Source of the DNA: Ornithodoros turicata
Lineage: Eukaryota > Arthropoda > Arachnida > Ixodida > Argasidae
Direction of reading: 5' to 3'
DNA length: 64,000 nt
NCBI RefSeq assembly: GCF_037126465.1
Contig: NC_088202.1
Span: 97,557,962-97,621,961, forward strand
Below are positions 9,901 through 21,792 of this stretch, in pieces. The notes below the pieces were generated by a model. It ran no database searches and was not told the origin of the DNA. It saw only the letters and a list, made by a program, of their open reading frames with translations. Within the stretch, counting starts at the first letter, position 1; each line of letters opens with the position of its first letter. The position numbers and the translations under genes were made by a program.

Positions 9901-12365
9901 AATGACATTAGTTGAACACCGCTGGTCTAAACATATTACGGAAATCGTAGCAGTGTAAAGAAGCGTGTGTTTGAAGCGACCTCGTAGAAATACCATCACC
10001 CCATCACGATTTATTGGTTGTTGTTGTTGTAGAACCACCAAACTGAAAGTCTAATTACAGAAGCAGTGATCGCGATGCATACTCCACTGACAATAATACG
10101 TATAGTGCATCAGGTCGATTGCCGTTTCAGACTGCAGCGTACTCCTCTGTTGCTACATACGTTAAGTTTTGCGGTAAGACATCACTCGTTAATGACCGCA
10201 AGTATGTACATTCAGTATCTCGTCTCATAGAACATTATATCTAAGAGAGCCGTATAATTAAGAAATCAACCGAGTCTCCATGCTGAACCGGTTCCTACAT
10301 GTGCGTGGGAGAGGCAATTTCGAAAGTTGCTGAAGGCTCGATGGTCCGAATGATTCGAGCTGTAAGCCCATTTGTCCCCAAATATTTCGTACTGATGAAG
10401 CAAGCAAGCGCGTACGTGAATGCATTTTACCTGCGCGTAAAGCCATGCGTTTTAGGGCTGCAAGCGCACTCAACTGAGCATGTTTAAGTTGCCCCGTTGT
10501 ATTTCTTCTTAACACGGTACGCACACAATTTCCTCGTCCTCTCACACTGCACGCGACGTAGTTATTTTCCTTGTGGTTAAAATAAAAAGTACGATATGCT
10601 GAACAAGCTGAAATTACATACACGAAAGACAGAGAACTATGTTTTCCTTGCTCGCCATTATTACAGTTGCGCTTTACTTATTACACGTTCGTCTATGATA
10701 CGATCATGAGCTGCAGTCCGACATAATCCGGCATGAAATCGTGTTTCATAAAAAGGGGGCAATCTAGCTTGAGAACTGACAACGCTATGTCGTAGCATAA
10801 CGGCATGAGCATGAGGCCTGAATAATAAAGGAGCACATGCAGATGGAATCTGCGGTGACTGCACGAACAAAAAAAAAAAAAATTCGCTGGAGGTCCTCGT
10901 TAGAGATGAGGCTCCGCTCGACAGCCAGATTGCGTGTCGCGAAAAATGATCACGTTCAGAACTCAACTGGGATTTCAGCGGATGTTGGGCGCGTAGACGA
11001 AAATGGAATCCTGGATTACGTAGAAAACATCCCGAAACGTGATGCTTTTGAGTCTAGATAGCTTTTCGTGCTAGGCGAGGTGCTCCTCAAGCCAGACGAT
11101 CCCCGCATCACGTAGGGAATTTATACGTGTATTAGCTTAACCTTTGTGTTCTTTCCTATAGTCAGATAGTGTAGACGCATGTTGCCGGGCACGTAGTGTT
11201 CGGGCTTTTAGTAAAACTTCGTTGAGTCTATAAAAATAACTGAACATGGTTACGCAATCCAAATGAGGCACCTATGAAGTGTTTCAATAGCGACTTTCAC
11301 ATAGGGAATATATCGCGTATGACTCGTTCAACAGCCCATAGTCAAGTGCTTGTTTCAAAGACGCAACATGAATATTTTTATAATTTTTTGACGTGATGAG
11401 ATGGTTAAAATAATAATCACTGATTCATAATATATTTACGTTGCGAAACTCCTACGGCTATGACCAAGAGCAACGACACTGCGGTATATCTATGAAACAC
11501 ATTCTGTACGCCTCGGAGTCCTTCAACGTCCGCTCAATCTTAGTACACAGTAAGCTGTATCTGATGTCTTTTGCTGAGGACGACACGTCGAAGCCACACC
11601 ACTTGTGCAATGGCAATCCGCCATTTGAAAAAAAGATGACGACGGATGCGCGAAACGGTGGCGGGTCTTAGCGGGAATTTGCCGAAGCAAATTGGTAAGC
11701 ACGTGAAACGGAAGCTAGCATTCGAAGTAGAGCAGGGAGGGCGCTGCAACGGGCAGCACTGGCCCGAAACCCAATCCCGACCCGATCAGGATCAGGCACT
11801 GATTTCTTTTTCAAGTCTCGGAACGTGCACCACACCATAAAACCCGAGCCTTCGGGCTGGATTCCGATCGCACAGTTATTTTGCCTTTGCGCGCGTAGCA
11901 GGCCCACGACACTTGTCCTCAACTTCGGCCTCAACACTTTGTTGCACATGTTTTCTCTGTATTCTGGTGCACAAGGTGTTACGCGTGAAACAGCTTCTTC
12001 AACTGATTTTGTTCAATTTCTGTGGCACCTTACTCACTAACCTTAATTCAGCTACACAACGGCAATACGGACTTTTTCACTTTTATTTCCTGACGGCATA
12101 ACGCACATTATGAATGATACAAAAGGCGATATCGCAATAAAATAGACAAAATAGCGTCTTCTCGTCTACTGACACGGAACATACGCATCCTTGTTTACCT
12201 GTTGACCCGTCCCATTTTTCCTCGGATTGAAAACTGCACAGTTACTGCAATCATGCCAAACTGCAGGACGTCTAAGAACATTTCTTGTCCCCAACGTTGG
12301 TAAACCGTATAGTTAACTGAATATCCTATAACACCATCCTATCCATCTGAGTGGCAACATAGGGT

Positions 12366-12800
12366 TTATATGCAGTTCCTCATCGGTGCACAGGCATAAA
12401 AAGTGGCAAGCGCTTTAAAAAGTCGCACATTACTGTTATTTGGCAGGTCGCTGACATCAATGTTGCAACTGTATTGCTCCGTCGTAAGTGGAAACAGCTT
12501 CGTTTGCCGCGAAAGTGGCAGATCCGGCGTACGCAAGAAGTCCTGTATTTGCTCCCTACTGGGGCACATAAAACTGCTTACGACATTCATCGAGCTTGTG
12601 CTGAAAGAATGAGTGTCGTAAGTAGACCATGTTGCTCCCTGGGGCTCCACGGTCTTGATATTAGAACAAAAATAGCCTTCCATGTCCATCGTGGATACGA
12701 AGAGAACATGCTGACGCGCTACGCTCGTGCCCACCACTTTATTTTGCGGGTTGGCCGCACGACGGCGCCAATCTTTTCTCAAGTGGCGGATTACTGACAC
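12366..12800 (-). CDS. Unrecognised 144-codon ORF, doubtful
   Basis: This is one of the longer frames in an otherwise empty region. The product has scattered Cys and Ser, no signal peptide, no membrane segment, no repeat and no motif I recognise. A frame of 107 codons stays open on the opposite strand over the same DNA (12474-12797), which argues that the openness is chance. No splice context or upstream promoter is evident. I list it only because it is among the few uninterrupted frames above 130 codons; most likely it is not a gene. Confidence 0.12.
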   Translation of the reverse strand: MSVIRHLRKDWRRRAANPQNKVVGTSVARQHVLFVSTMDMEGYFCSNIKTVEPQGATWSTYDTHSFSTSSMNVVSSFMCPSREQIQDFLRTPDLPLSRQTKLFPLTTEQYSCNIDVSDLPNNSNVRLFKALATFYACAPMRNCI

Positions 12801-13265
12801 ACCGCTAGGGCTTCCGGCCTTTACGTTCGTCCTGAGTACTGTACGTTACTAGCGTCAGTTGTCAGTTCTATACCATTCTACATGTTTCCACTTCGTTGTA
12901 GTACCTCATGAATGCTGACTTCCTTTTAGGAATGAGAGGAATAACGAGAGCAGTGCACAGCACGCACACACAAATAAAAACACCAACAGGCATTCTCACT
13001 CCACGATTGTGGACCATTAGAGTGCCTATGCTCTCAGAATTGGCGTTTATTGTTCGTCTGTTCGGCTTTCCTGTGTCGCACAGCGTTCTTTGAAGACATC
13101 TACGAAATGGCAGAAGAGAAATTGTAATCACCTGGAGGTCTGTTCTGGGAGTAATAACAGAATGAAAGTTGTGAAGGAAAAGATTATTATTTTTTGGACT
13201 TTCCTTCTGCTTTTCTCGCGCGACCCATTTCAAGAAAGCTCAGTGAAGTACGATTTTGTCAGTAT

Positions 13266-13284
13266 CCCCCCCCCCCCCCCCCCC
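13266..13284. repeat. Poly-C run
   Basis: A run of about 19 C follows CAGTAT and precedes ACCGCCGCGGG. It may be the C-rich 3' end of a short LINE-tail insertion like those at 47.9 and 61.8 kb, but no AATAAA or target duplication is visible, so it is only a candidate. Confidence 0.5.
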
Positions 13285-13468
13285 ACCGCCGCGGGATGCC
13301 GTTGTGCAGTGTTCGCTCATGCGGTCGCGCGCAGCTGTAGGTGATGTACTGGGAACCCAGGTCAGTTAATGAACCCATCAACAACAGACCAGTTTGCTGC
13401 CTTCAAACTTACTGTTAGGTATGAATCGCGCCTTCGTATTTCTCTTTCACTAGGTCACTGGATCGGGT

Positions 13469-14296
13469 GGCAATCACAAGGCCGATACTCACAAGGGCGA
13501 ATTATGAAAAGACCGAAACTCAAAAGGCCGAAAAATCAAAACATCGAACAATCATAATGCCGAAAACCAGAAGGCCGAAAAGTCACAAAACCGAATTATC
13601 GAAACGCCGACAAATGAGGAACCCAGGATACGAGAACTAGTATTCCAACTGCGATAAAAAAATTAGCTCTACAGATTATGTAGAATAAACTTGTTGGGAA
13701 TTAATACAGCAAATAAATCGTTTCACCGAACATCGCATTAATAAAGTACTTTCGATAAGTTAGGGGAAAACAAAAAGGAAAAGTAGAGATATGAACCACT
13801 GTGTCATTGTGTGTTTATTGTAGACGGTGGCAATCAGGTTCGGGTTACCAAATGTAGAGAAACACCATCTCCTCTACAATTCATTCAGTGGGTGATACAA
13901 GTCATTCACTGGCATTCACCTACCACACACTTTCTTTCTGTGGTAAACATGTTACAGATTATTGCTAGATTAGGTTGGCAATACGAGGTTATAGTTTATT
14001 GCTTTTTTTTTTAATGAAAAGAGCAATTCCCTTTCAGTGGTCATTCATAGGGATGCTTACACTAGGTCTTCTGTTTCTTTGGCCGTTTTATTTCGATGTT
14101 CGGTTCGGTGTTCTGATCATCGGCCTTTTGACTTTCGGCCTTCTCATTGCTCGGCCTTATTATTTTTCGGCCTTTTGGCTATCGGCCTTCTGACACTTCG
14201 GCGTTATGATTTTTCGGCCTTTTGGCTATCGGCCTTATAATAGTTCGGCGTTCTGATTTTTCAGCCTTTTGACTTTCGGCTTTATGATAGTTCGGA
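13469..14296. mobile_element. Fold-back element with GGCCGAAAA subrepeats
   Basis: The left arm (13469-13613) contains eight or more units of the form GGCCGAAAANTCANAA. The right arm (about 14085-14296) contains the reverse units, such as TTTTTCGGCCTTTTGGCTAT. Units are about 16 bases and drift in sequence. The 470-base middle is A/T-rich with no transposase. Long inverted arms made of short tandem units are typical of fold-back DNA elements. Confidence 0.75.
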
Positions 14297-14549
14297 GCCG
14301 TATGAAACAGCAAGCCGCATGGCACTTTGCGTGTAATCCCATTAATTGTGCATATGCAATAAATTTAATAATAAATAGGCTAAGTCGTATCGTTGCCACA
14401 TACCCCGAGCTTGTTCGTTGTACATTTTGTGTCAAGGCATGGCTTTCGTTTTGACATTAAAAGAAGTAACAAAGTTTTTTAGTTTAAAAGAAGTAAACAC
14501 ATTTTATCACCCGGGTTTCACACGCTACGGTATGAACTCATAAATCGCA

Positions 14550-14580
14550 TTAAAGGGACATCCAAAACGTGTCGCATCCG
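14550..14580 (+). mobile_element. Solo end resembling TTAA-AGGGAC elements
   Basis: TTAAAGGGACATCC matches the first ten bases of the well-defined element at 39758-40765 (TTAAAGGGACGG). No partner end was found in the next 2 kb, so this is probably a remnant. Confidence 0.3.
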
Positions 14581-14599
14581 AAAATGTGTGTATGAGACC

Positions 14600-17092
14600 G
14601 ATACGGTAATGTTCGTCACCGCTTCACCAGTCGACATCGCCAAGTTTCTCTTCCGAAAACAGCGTACATATTAAATATACGAGTCTTCAAGATTCGCACT
14701 CGCTCTGCAGCTAAGGAAGTCCCAGCGATAGTAGCACTATGATGACGTCAGCAAGACACACGAATGGAAGGCAGCGCAGACGATTGTCAACCGTTCAATA
14801 ACGCTTCGACGACAGCGGCGCAAAGTTATTTCGAATGCAGCATGCAGGACTGGAATGTACATTTCAGTTTTTGGTTTTGTTTGGTACAGACTACGATCAA
14901 TACAGGTATGGTACCGCAATTGCTGCGGTGAATCACATCATCCCACCTTCATTGATGTAGTGGTAGTTGTTGTTGATTACGCTTAATCTATGTGAGCTGT
15001 TCAATTCGACTGAGTACGCTTCTTTTCTAGAAACAGCAGGACCATCTTCAATTTCTGTCATGTGCAATATCCCTGGTAGGTTTTCAGGTCACATTGGACC
15101 AACGACGACTACTCCGGCTACTTTCCACGCCGATAGAAGATTCCCCTCATTCCTGATATTTGTCATTAATAATGAAGGAGTCTGAGCACAACTGAGCAAT
15201 CTAGTTGATGGTCCCGTCGAAGACAGTTAGTACTCTTTCCTGGATCTTGAATCTCTGTCAAGATGAGGCAGACTGAAGGTTGGATCGAGTGACCCTTAGT
15301 TGATAGCAGTTTTCGCGGTGACCTCGCTCGCACATCTATCACACGCGTTTTGTATGACGATATAGGTGGCCTGATGAAGGGTTCACAAAATGCAACTGCG
15401 GTCGAATTCTTGGTACTTCTGTGCACAGCCAGTGCCCTGAAGAGAGATACGTTGATCTGGGGCTGCTACTACAGGGTGTCCCACAAAATGTGTCATTGAA
15501 TTGGAATAAAAAAACTACACCACCTAGAATCACGCAGTCAACGTCATTTGTTCTTACTAGGTTATCGTCACCTCTTGATGTGAATATAATCCAACTTAGG
15601 CTTTATTATGCTAATCCTAATCCTAGGTACAGAAGACCACCGGAAGTGTAATGCAGCCGTTGATTGTCGGCATGGTTATCGGAACACGTTTTCCTCTCTG
15701 AGTAGGGTGCCTGAATACTAGCTCCCTCTGTGTACGGTGGAGTCACCATTTGTAGAAGCGAATGCCGCTAAGCCGCCATATTGACTCCCATGCTTACCAT
15801 GCATGAATGCTGTGTGCCGATTTCACCAACTTTTTCAAACCTCCTCTGCTACGTATTTATTCAACTCTAAAATGTAGTGTGTCGCTAAGCGTATAGCTAC
15901 ACTTTTGTGAGCGCATCGCGAGCTGTGCGTGGGAGTCAATATGGCAGAAATTCGTAGCAGACGACGCGGTTGTCTTCACCCTATGCAGAGGGAGCTACTA
16001 TTGAGGCACTCTATCTCTGAGCGTCTTCTTCGTCAGAAAATGACTGTCGGTGGCCTTTCGGGAGCTGCTGCGTACGGAACGATTCAAACGCTGTGTGCGT
16101 TGCATAATCTCTTCCTCCTGGCAATTTGCGTTTTGCCATATTTCTACTGATTTCGACGGCAGATATACGACAGCGTCGTTCGTTGCCGAAACCCTGCACC
16201 CACGTGGTCCCGCGGGGTGTGTGCTCCCGGTCGTCCATAATAGGCTTAGAGGACTGCATGTTGATAATGATAACGTAAGCTCTCTTCCAGGGTGTGTGTC
16301 CGGCAGACACGCCCCGCTATTTTTGCATGGTAACTGGAGCCCCCGGTGCACTGAATACTGTTACAAGTCCATGTGTTTGTGATAGTGAGAGATCGTGAGA
16401 ACCGTTTCCGGCAGAGTACTCGGAATTCGCAAAAATCATTTCACGGTCCAGTTAACATTTCCTCGCCGGTTCGCTGGACATTCTATACTATGTATCTCTC
16501 ATATGCTTCTCCAGGGTGTATATACGGTGTATATATATACAACATTCTACATTCTTGCAGTGACAATTCAATGGGTGATAGCAATTAGAACCTAACAACC
16601 GGAAAGCTTGTCTATCCTTGTTCCAGATCAGCGGAATCTCCGTTCCGTGCTCTGTCGAACCCTGTCTGAACTTTCTGTACTTTGGTAGACTTTTTGTACG
16701 TTTTGTGTCTTATTCTTTCTACCTTAGTCTCTTGTACTCGACGCAACTTGTGTGTGGGTATACGGGCTGGTCTGACCAACTTCGATGCTGTTTCCACCGT
16801 TTCTATAGCGGCAGTTGCAACATTCTCACTCGTGGTTGCTCGGGCTGCGTTCCCTGCTGGTTGGAATCATAAGTACTTTCAGCCTGTGATGCGTGTGTGC
16901 GTTATGTTTCCTAACATATTTGTGGACGGTGCGTAATTAGCATGAGCATGTAGCTATTCCTCGAGGCGCCACGAATGTGCATCATTCTATGTTTTTGTAT
17001 ATATCTCGACAGGAGGAAGATAGCGCCTGACGATAAAATTGAGCAAACACGATTTGTTCCGTGTCTCCCGTTTTTTGCCGAATTTAATTGGT
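14600..17092. other. Region with minor repeats, no gene recognised
   Basis: ACAGGGTGTCCCACAAAATG at 15470 resembles one end of a DNA element, and the following A/T-rich 180 bases (to TAATCCTAATCCTAGGTAC near 15630) look repeat-derived. GCCATATTGACTCCCA (15776) is repeated in reverse as TGGGAGTCAATATGGC at 15930-15945, giving 155-bp spaced inverted repeats. A 73-codon frame starts within the right copy (15929-16150) but has no recognisable domain. A TA-rich microsatellite lies near 16515-16540. Confidence 0.4.
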
Positions 17093-17258
17093 AGGGTAAG
17101 ATGGGGCAAGATGAGACAGACATTTGCAATTGAATATCAGATTTTTATTTTTCGTGTCGAGCTTCTGACCTGTAAATGCAGAACGGACGCAGCCCGTGTA
17201 CGGTAAACACAGAACAAGAAATTCAAAAATGCAGATTGTCTCATCTTGCCGCAACCCT
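17093..17258. mobile_element. 166-bp MITE with AGGGTNNG..GGCAAGATGAGACA ends
   Basis: Left end AGGGTAAGATGGGGCAAGATG and the reverse of the right end AGGGTTGCGGCAAGATGAG match over about 24 bases with a small gap; both continue GAGACA. Extra copies of AAGAYGAGACA follow just outside (17265-17297). A related single end occurs in reverse at 30059-30085. Confidence 0.55.
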
Positions 17259-17389
17259 CGGGACAAGACGAGACATCGTGTGGGTCAAGATGAGACACGC
17301 CGTGGTAATGAACTACACAAACTAGTTTTTGCAGTCGAAGCAGACAAAGCAAAGCCCGCCCGTTGAAAAAAACAGTAAGCTTTAAACTG

Positions 17390-17720
17390 GAAATATTACT
17401 GGCCAGAGTGGAAATGCCACTGGTAAGACTGGAAAAGACTGGAGATCAGACTGGCGATGCTGGAAACCAGTTGACACTGGTCACTGGATATACTGGACTT
17501 TCACGGGGACACTGGAAACCAGTGTACACTGGTTACTGGCAGTACTGGAGTTTCACTAGGATACACTGGAAACCAGTGTATACTGGATACTCAACTTACT
17601 GGAGTTCCGCTGGGTACATGGAAACCAGCTAACACTGGTTACTGGCCGCACTGGAGTTTCACTAGAAGAAGTGGAAGTGACACTGGCGATACTGTAATCT
17701 AGTGTATACTGAAAATACAG
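17390..17720 (+). repeat. ACTGG/CCAGT array with a 53-bp higher-order unit
   Basis: The pentamer ACTGG or its complement CCAGT occurs more than twenty times. GGAAACCAGT-type landmarks begin near 17462, 17514, 17568 and 17620, spacings of 52, 54 and 52 bases, so a tandem unit of about 53 bases contains several palindromic CCAGTGTACACTGG cores. A related array lies at 26880-27110. It is not coding. Confidence 0.75.
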
Positions 17721-18094
17721 TTTATGGACCCATTGGATTAGTGTCTTAGAGATTAGAGATATGGTACTTTTACTCTTCAAAAAGTAGTTAGCTACGTTAC
17801 TCATTATTCTTTAAAATGCATTACCAAATAATTATACGTTTGTACAGTGTGCACTTACTCGATCATAACTTTCTTCAAGTTGCTAAGACATATTACCCGT
17901 CAAGAATATAATGGCATTATACATTACACGCTATATGCACTCTTGAGTCTCGAAAATATAATGAATTATCATTGCTCGCTGACACGGTGCTGTAACGCAC
18001 TACCGCTAATGCCCGGTCATCATGCTCTTAATGCCATACTGGGTCACTTCAAGCATGCGATTACATGTTTAATCAATCAGAGGTGGAGAGTTTT

Positions 18095-18640
18095 CATTTT
18101 CACGGGGGGGGGGGGGGGGGCAAGGGCGCACCGCGAAGTAAGTACTCTGGCGGGGGGGTGGAATTGTTTATTAAGAAAAAAAAAAGAAAGATAAGGTAAG
18201 CCAGATGGATGTCCGCTTGTTATTCAAAAAAAAAGTGAAAGGGGGAAGACAAAAAACGCAAAGGAAAGAAGAAAGCAAAAGAAAACAAAAAGAAGGAAAG
18301 AAAAGGAAAAGAAAAATGTAGAACACAAAACTAAAGCGGAAGAATCACACACTTTGGCGGGATCCTATGATGTATGCAGAACGGGTATAGAAATAAGAGG
18401 AAGGAAGAACAGAAAAAAACAGAGAGAAGGTAAACAGTGAACATGTGCACAACTGAAGGCATTACGCCTTTGAAGACTGAGTCCAAAAGGAACAAAATGC
18501 ATTGAATCCTTGGTGTTTGACCCGAAATTCGCGCAATATAATGGATATGGTCAATGAAATGGAGCAGCGGGAGTTGAACCCGCTCCCAACCGATATGCGT
18601 TCCGAAGATCCTACCGTTACACCTCACTGGCAGCTGCTGG
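18095..18640 (-). mobile_element. tRNA-headed SINE carrying a LINE-family tail
   Basis: On the minus strand the head (18640 to about 18558) reads TGAGGTGTAACGGTAGGATC (A-box-like) and GGGTTCAACTCCCGC (B-box-like), with tRNA-like spacing. A 330-base body rich in C and T follows. The end reads GAATAACAAGCGGACATC, CTGGCTTACC, a T/C run and CTTAATAAACAATTCC, then C-rich sequence to a run of about 18 C at 18104-18121. That ending matches the LINE tails at 8947-9038 and 47892-47986, as expected when a SINE borrows the 3' end recognised by a LINE. Confidence 0.7.
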
Positions 18641-18897
18641 TACCTTTTCGACTGCTTGGTTTCATCGATCTCATCTCTTTGGGCGAAATTCATGCTATGT
18701 GTTGTGTCATCCTCTGTGTTTCTTCGCCTCACCTTCTACTGTGATAATGAGTATGGTGGGCGGATACATATTTTACAAATTTACAAATTGCAAGATGCAT
18801 TTTTGGGGTTGGTGCCTCTTCGCTCTTTTGACCCGGGCGCGCCGAGCCCCAAAGGTTGGTGTCAGCCTCTTAGCGGGACTTCCCGGGGGAAGCGGCG

Positions 18898-18934
18898 CCC
18901 CCCCCCCCCAGTTCATGTTCCGGGGGGGGGGGGG
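18898..18934. repeat. Poly-C / poly-G hairpin
   Basis: A run of 12 C is followed after 12 bases by a run of 13 G. The two can pair as a GC-only stem, and the G-run can form a quadruplex. It lies just before the left copy of the 0.6-kb inverted repeat. Confidence 0.7.
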
Positions 18935-18944
18935 CAAGGGCCCC

Positions 18945-19537
18945 CGCGCTCGCCCGCGTATTTCCAAACCCGCTCCTGTACAACAGATCGGAGGTCGGTC
19001 GCCGCCGCCTCCAGTTAGCGCGGCGGCGGCGGCAGAAAACCCTGAACATGGCGGCTGTATGTTGCTATTGTTTCACTGTTTGTGGTCGGAGCGTGTGGAC
19101 GGCTGGACGGTTAATGAATGAAAAGTGAATGATAGATGTGTTTAGGTGTCTTTGGATGACGATAAGCAATGTACAAGTTCTTCGAACATTTATGTGCCTT
19201 GCTTTTGAGAACGTAAGACCATGGATAGTCAACGTTTTCAGTGAAAGTGACGATGTGCTGCTGCTTCGTGTCTCTAGTTTGCGATGGCATGAATGCCCAT
19301 GTCGTTCAAATTATTTTGAGAAACGAAGTGCGAAGAGTGAAAAACCAAATAGGCAAAAGCTTTGTTGTGTGTATGGAGTGTAGCAGTATGAGAAATAACG
19401 CTTGCCAATCCCGTCGTAAGGTTCTTTACTGCGATTCTTCATAGCGACCACACTCTGAAGCTGTTTACTAGGAACTTTGGAATGAAGTCATTAAAGAAAT
19501 AAACCGGTCGTGGAATTATGACATGGTCATGGCGCAT
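18945..19537 (+). repeat. 0.6-kb inverted repeat, left copy
   Basis: Matches 23798-24393 in reverse. Shared landmarks in order: CGTATTTCCAAACCCGCTCC, ACAACAGATC, CCGCCGCCTCCAGTTA, GCAGAAAACCCTGAA, GATAGATGTGTTTAGGTGTC, GTCAACGTTTTCAGTG, TTTGCGATGGCATGAATGCC, TTCTTTACTGCRATT and ATGACRTGGTCATGGCG. The 84-codon frame at 19129-19383 is mirrored by a shorter one in the other copy, but they diverge by indels, so coding is unlikely. Confidence 0.85.
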
Positions 19538-21394
19538 CTCAAAAACACACGTACTGTATGTACTGAAGTCTGTACATAGTACATGCACAAGAGATAACAC
19601 TTCTCTGTGTATGGACACCTGTGCGTCCTAACTTTTCGGGTTCGGGGGGATGTGTGATTCGGGTTGCATTTTACAACTTATAATTCGCTGTGAAATGGAG
19701 TCCCTGTTAATACATTCAGATGATGTCGTTTTCATTCTGCTTAGACTTCTTTGCTGATACTTGTTGGCCTCTTTCATGTTGACATAAAAATCATGTTCAC
19801 TAGTTATAAGTGGAGACACTGCACTATCTTACGTAACTATTAGTTTTGAACAACTGTACGGTGTACTACAACAAAGAATCTACTGAGCTTTTCTCCTGAT
19901 CAGTGTTTTTATTCAGTACTTCTGACTCCAAGCAGGTAATTGTGGCAACGAACAGGAAAAATAGCATGCATAATATGCACAAACATTGGTATGTTCAAAT
20001 ACAGCAAGTGTACCAAATAGCAACAAAATAAAACAGAATGGAAGGCTACCAGCAAAAACAAAAACCATAGAACGAGGTAACATTTCCTTGAGTTCGAGGA
20101 ATGCACAATACGAAGAAGACAACACAAGACTATAGGTACATATCACGATGACATTATGAAACATGCTGCGTTACCTCAGAGTGAGGAATGCCATTCATAC
20201 TTTTTGTTGTTTGGAGAGATATGTTCACTGTTTTTTTATCAATTCATTATTGTGTAGTTAGATAAGACATTACTTGATTTTCTGCCTTAGCGCATGGCCC
20301 CACTGCACATTCCACGATGAATATTCAAAGGTACAATTTAATGGCCATTTGTGATGTTAACTACAGTCAGTCAATTAGATTTTCGCTTCGTATCTCATGT
20401 GTCTTTAATATCGGATCTGCCTGTATATCTTCGCAGCGTCATTTCCACTGCACATTCCACAGTCAGCCCTATGTCACTCTCCATGTGAACCTGCATGCCC
20501 CTTTGCATGCATTTCACGTAAATTAATTCTGCTGAGCTTCCCTCTTGATTTTCCTTCTGATATCCCATTCTCAGTAGCAAGGAATTCATCAAACTGAGGA
20601 GTGCCTGCGTTCAGTGCATTATGTCATGTTGTACTTTGTCTCGCTGGTTGCTTCGGTCAAATTATCAGCATCCCTTCTTCTGTCAGTTCTGAATCATGTA
20701 GGAAATACAATACACGACAGGGATTTGGTGGATTTTCTTCTTGTGGGAATGTTGGGGCTCAAAAGCAACTTGGAACTTACCCGAAGTTACATTGACAAAA
20801 TAACCTAAAGAAGGAACAAGTTTTTCAAGAAGTTACCGGAACTCAAAAGCGACGAGTTAGGTTTAAAAGTATACAGGGGGACCCGCAATGTAGTCAGCTT
20901 CTTGTCAGCTCTCTGAATAAAGGAAGGTATCTGATCCTTGTTGTTATTATTAGAGCATGAATCAATGTGCACTAAACACTGCCAAATATGCATGCAACTA
21001 TGCACTGAAAATCTTCGAAATATGCAGTAAAAATCCTTAATATGTGCACTGTTTTGCATTGTTTGTGGTACAAACATAATGCACCAAGATCCTATTTTTT
21101 TTAAGTTAGTATTTTGTTAGGGATAATATCGTAAAATAAAGCCGCATTCATTCTGCAGAACACAGCAAATGATACTTGCGCCACAGATATAAATCATGGA
21201 ACTAAGGCGTTTGTGATTGATAAACTAGCGTAAACGCAGTCTAGGTGGTGGACGAAACCCATGACGAAACAAGCTTGAGCATGAGCAACATGAACATACG
21301 TATATGTTCGTGTAAATCTGTGCTCAGGTTATTATTATCCAGCAATGAAGACAGTGGGCAAACAAACCTCTAGGTCCACACGTTTACTGGTCAA
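19538..21394. other. A/T-rich spacer between inverted copies, no gene
   Basis: Short frames occur on both strands without recognisable domains. I see no repeat of note beyond simple A/T sequence. Confidence 0.45.
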
Positions 21395-21792
21395 GGCATA
21401 GGGGGAGGGGGGTTATGTTTACTAAGAAAATAAATACTTAAAGTTAGTCAGGCAAAGAGCCGGCTTGCTATGCCAAAAAATAAAACAAAAACGGCAAAGA
21501 AGAAGAAGGAAAAGGTAAGAAAGAAAAAGAAGGAAAGAGACACTAGAACAACGTCGAATGCAGTTCACGAGCCCCGAGACTCTGAGAAAACCGAGGACAG
21601 CAGCAGTGACAGCCCACTGGTTGGGGTGCAAGACAAGGCCAAGGAGAGCGGCAAACGAAAAGTCGTTACAGCCAATCTGGAGCAGACGGCAACGAAGGGT
21701 GTTCCTATGGTGAAAGTGTTGCTAACAATGTAGTCGTAGTCAACATGTAAGTCGTAGTTTCGGCCCGGAACTGCAGAGCACATATGGCGCAC
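21395..21792 (-). pseudogene. LINE 3' end on the minus strand
   Basis: Read on the minus strand, the start encodes a short ORF2 remnant ending HPNQWAVTAAVLGFLRVSGL and a stop shortly after, comparable with the ORF2 ends at 8.66 and 49.15 kb. A T/C-rich 3' UTR follows. The tail reads ATAGCAAGCCGGCTCTTTGC, CTGACTAAC, then CTTAGTAAACATAACCCCCC. The plus-strand frame at 21470-21733 that encodes a lysine-rich peptide is only the complement of this pyrimidine-rich UTR. The copy is 5'-truncated. Confidence 0.65.

Larger units (their letters stand above)
9901..13468. other. Sparse region, no gene recognised
   Basis: A (TTG)n tract at 10018-10032 follows TTTATTGG and resembles the (TTG)n tails described elsewhere in the window. 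There is an A-run near 10867. A CCCGA-rich stretch lies near 11765-11790 and a poly-C run at 13266-13284. Many ORFs of 60-145 codons overlap on both strands. The largest (12366-12800, minus) is listed separately. Confidence 0.45.

Noticed and set aside
13469..13620. CRISPR-like array
   Set aside because: The short units have no constant repeat and no spacers of fixed length; they are fold-back arm repeats with a reverse partner.
21470..21733. Lysine-rich 87-codon plus-strand ORF
   Set aside because: It is the complement of a pyrimidine-rich LINE 3' UTR on the minus strand.
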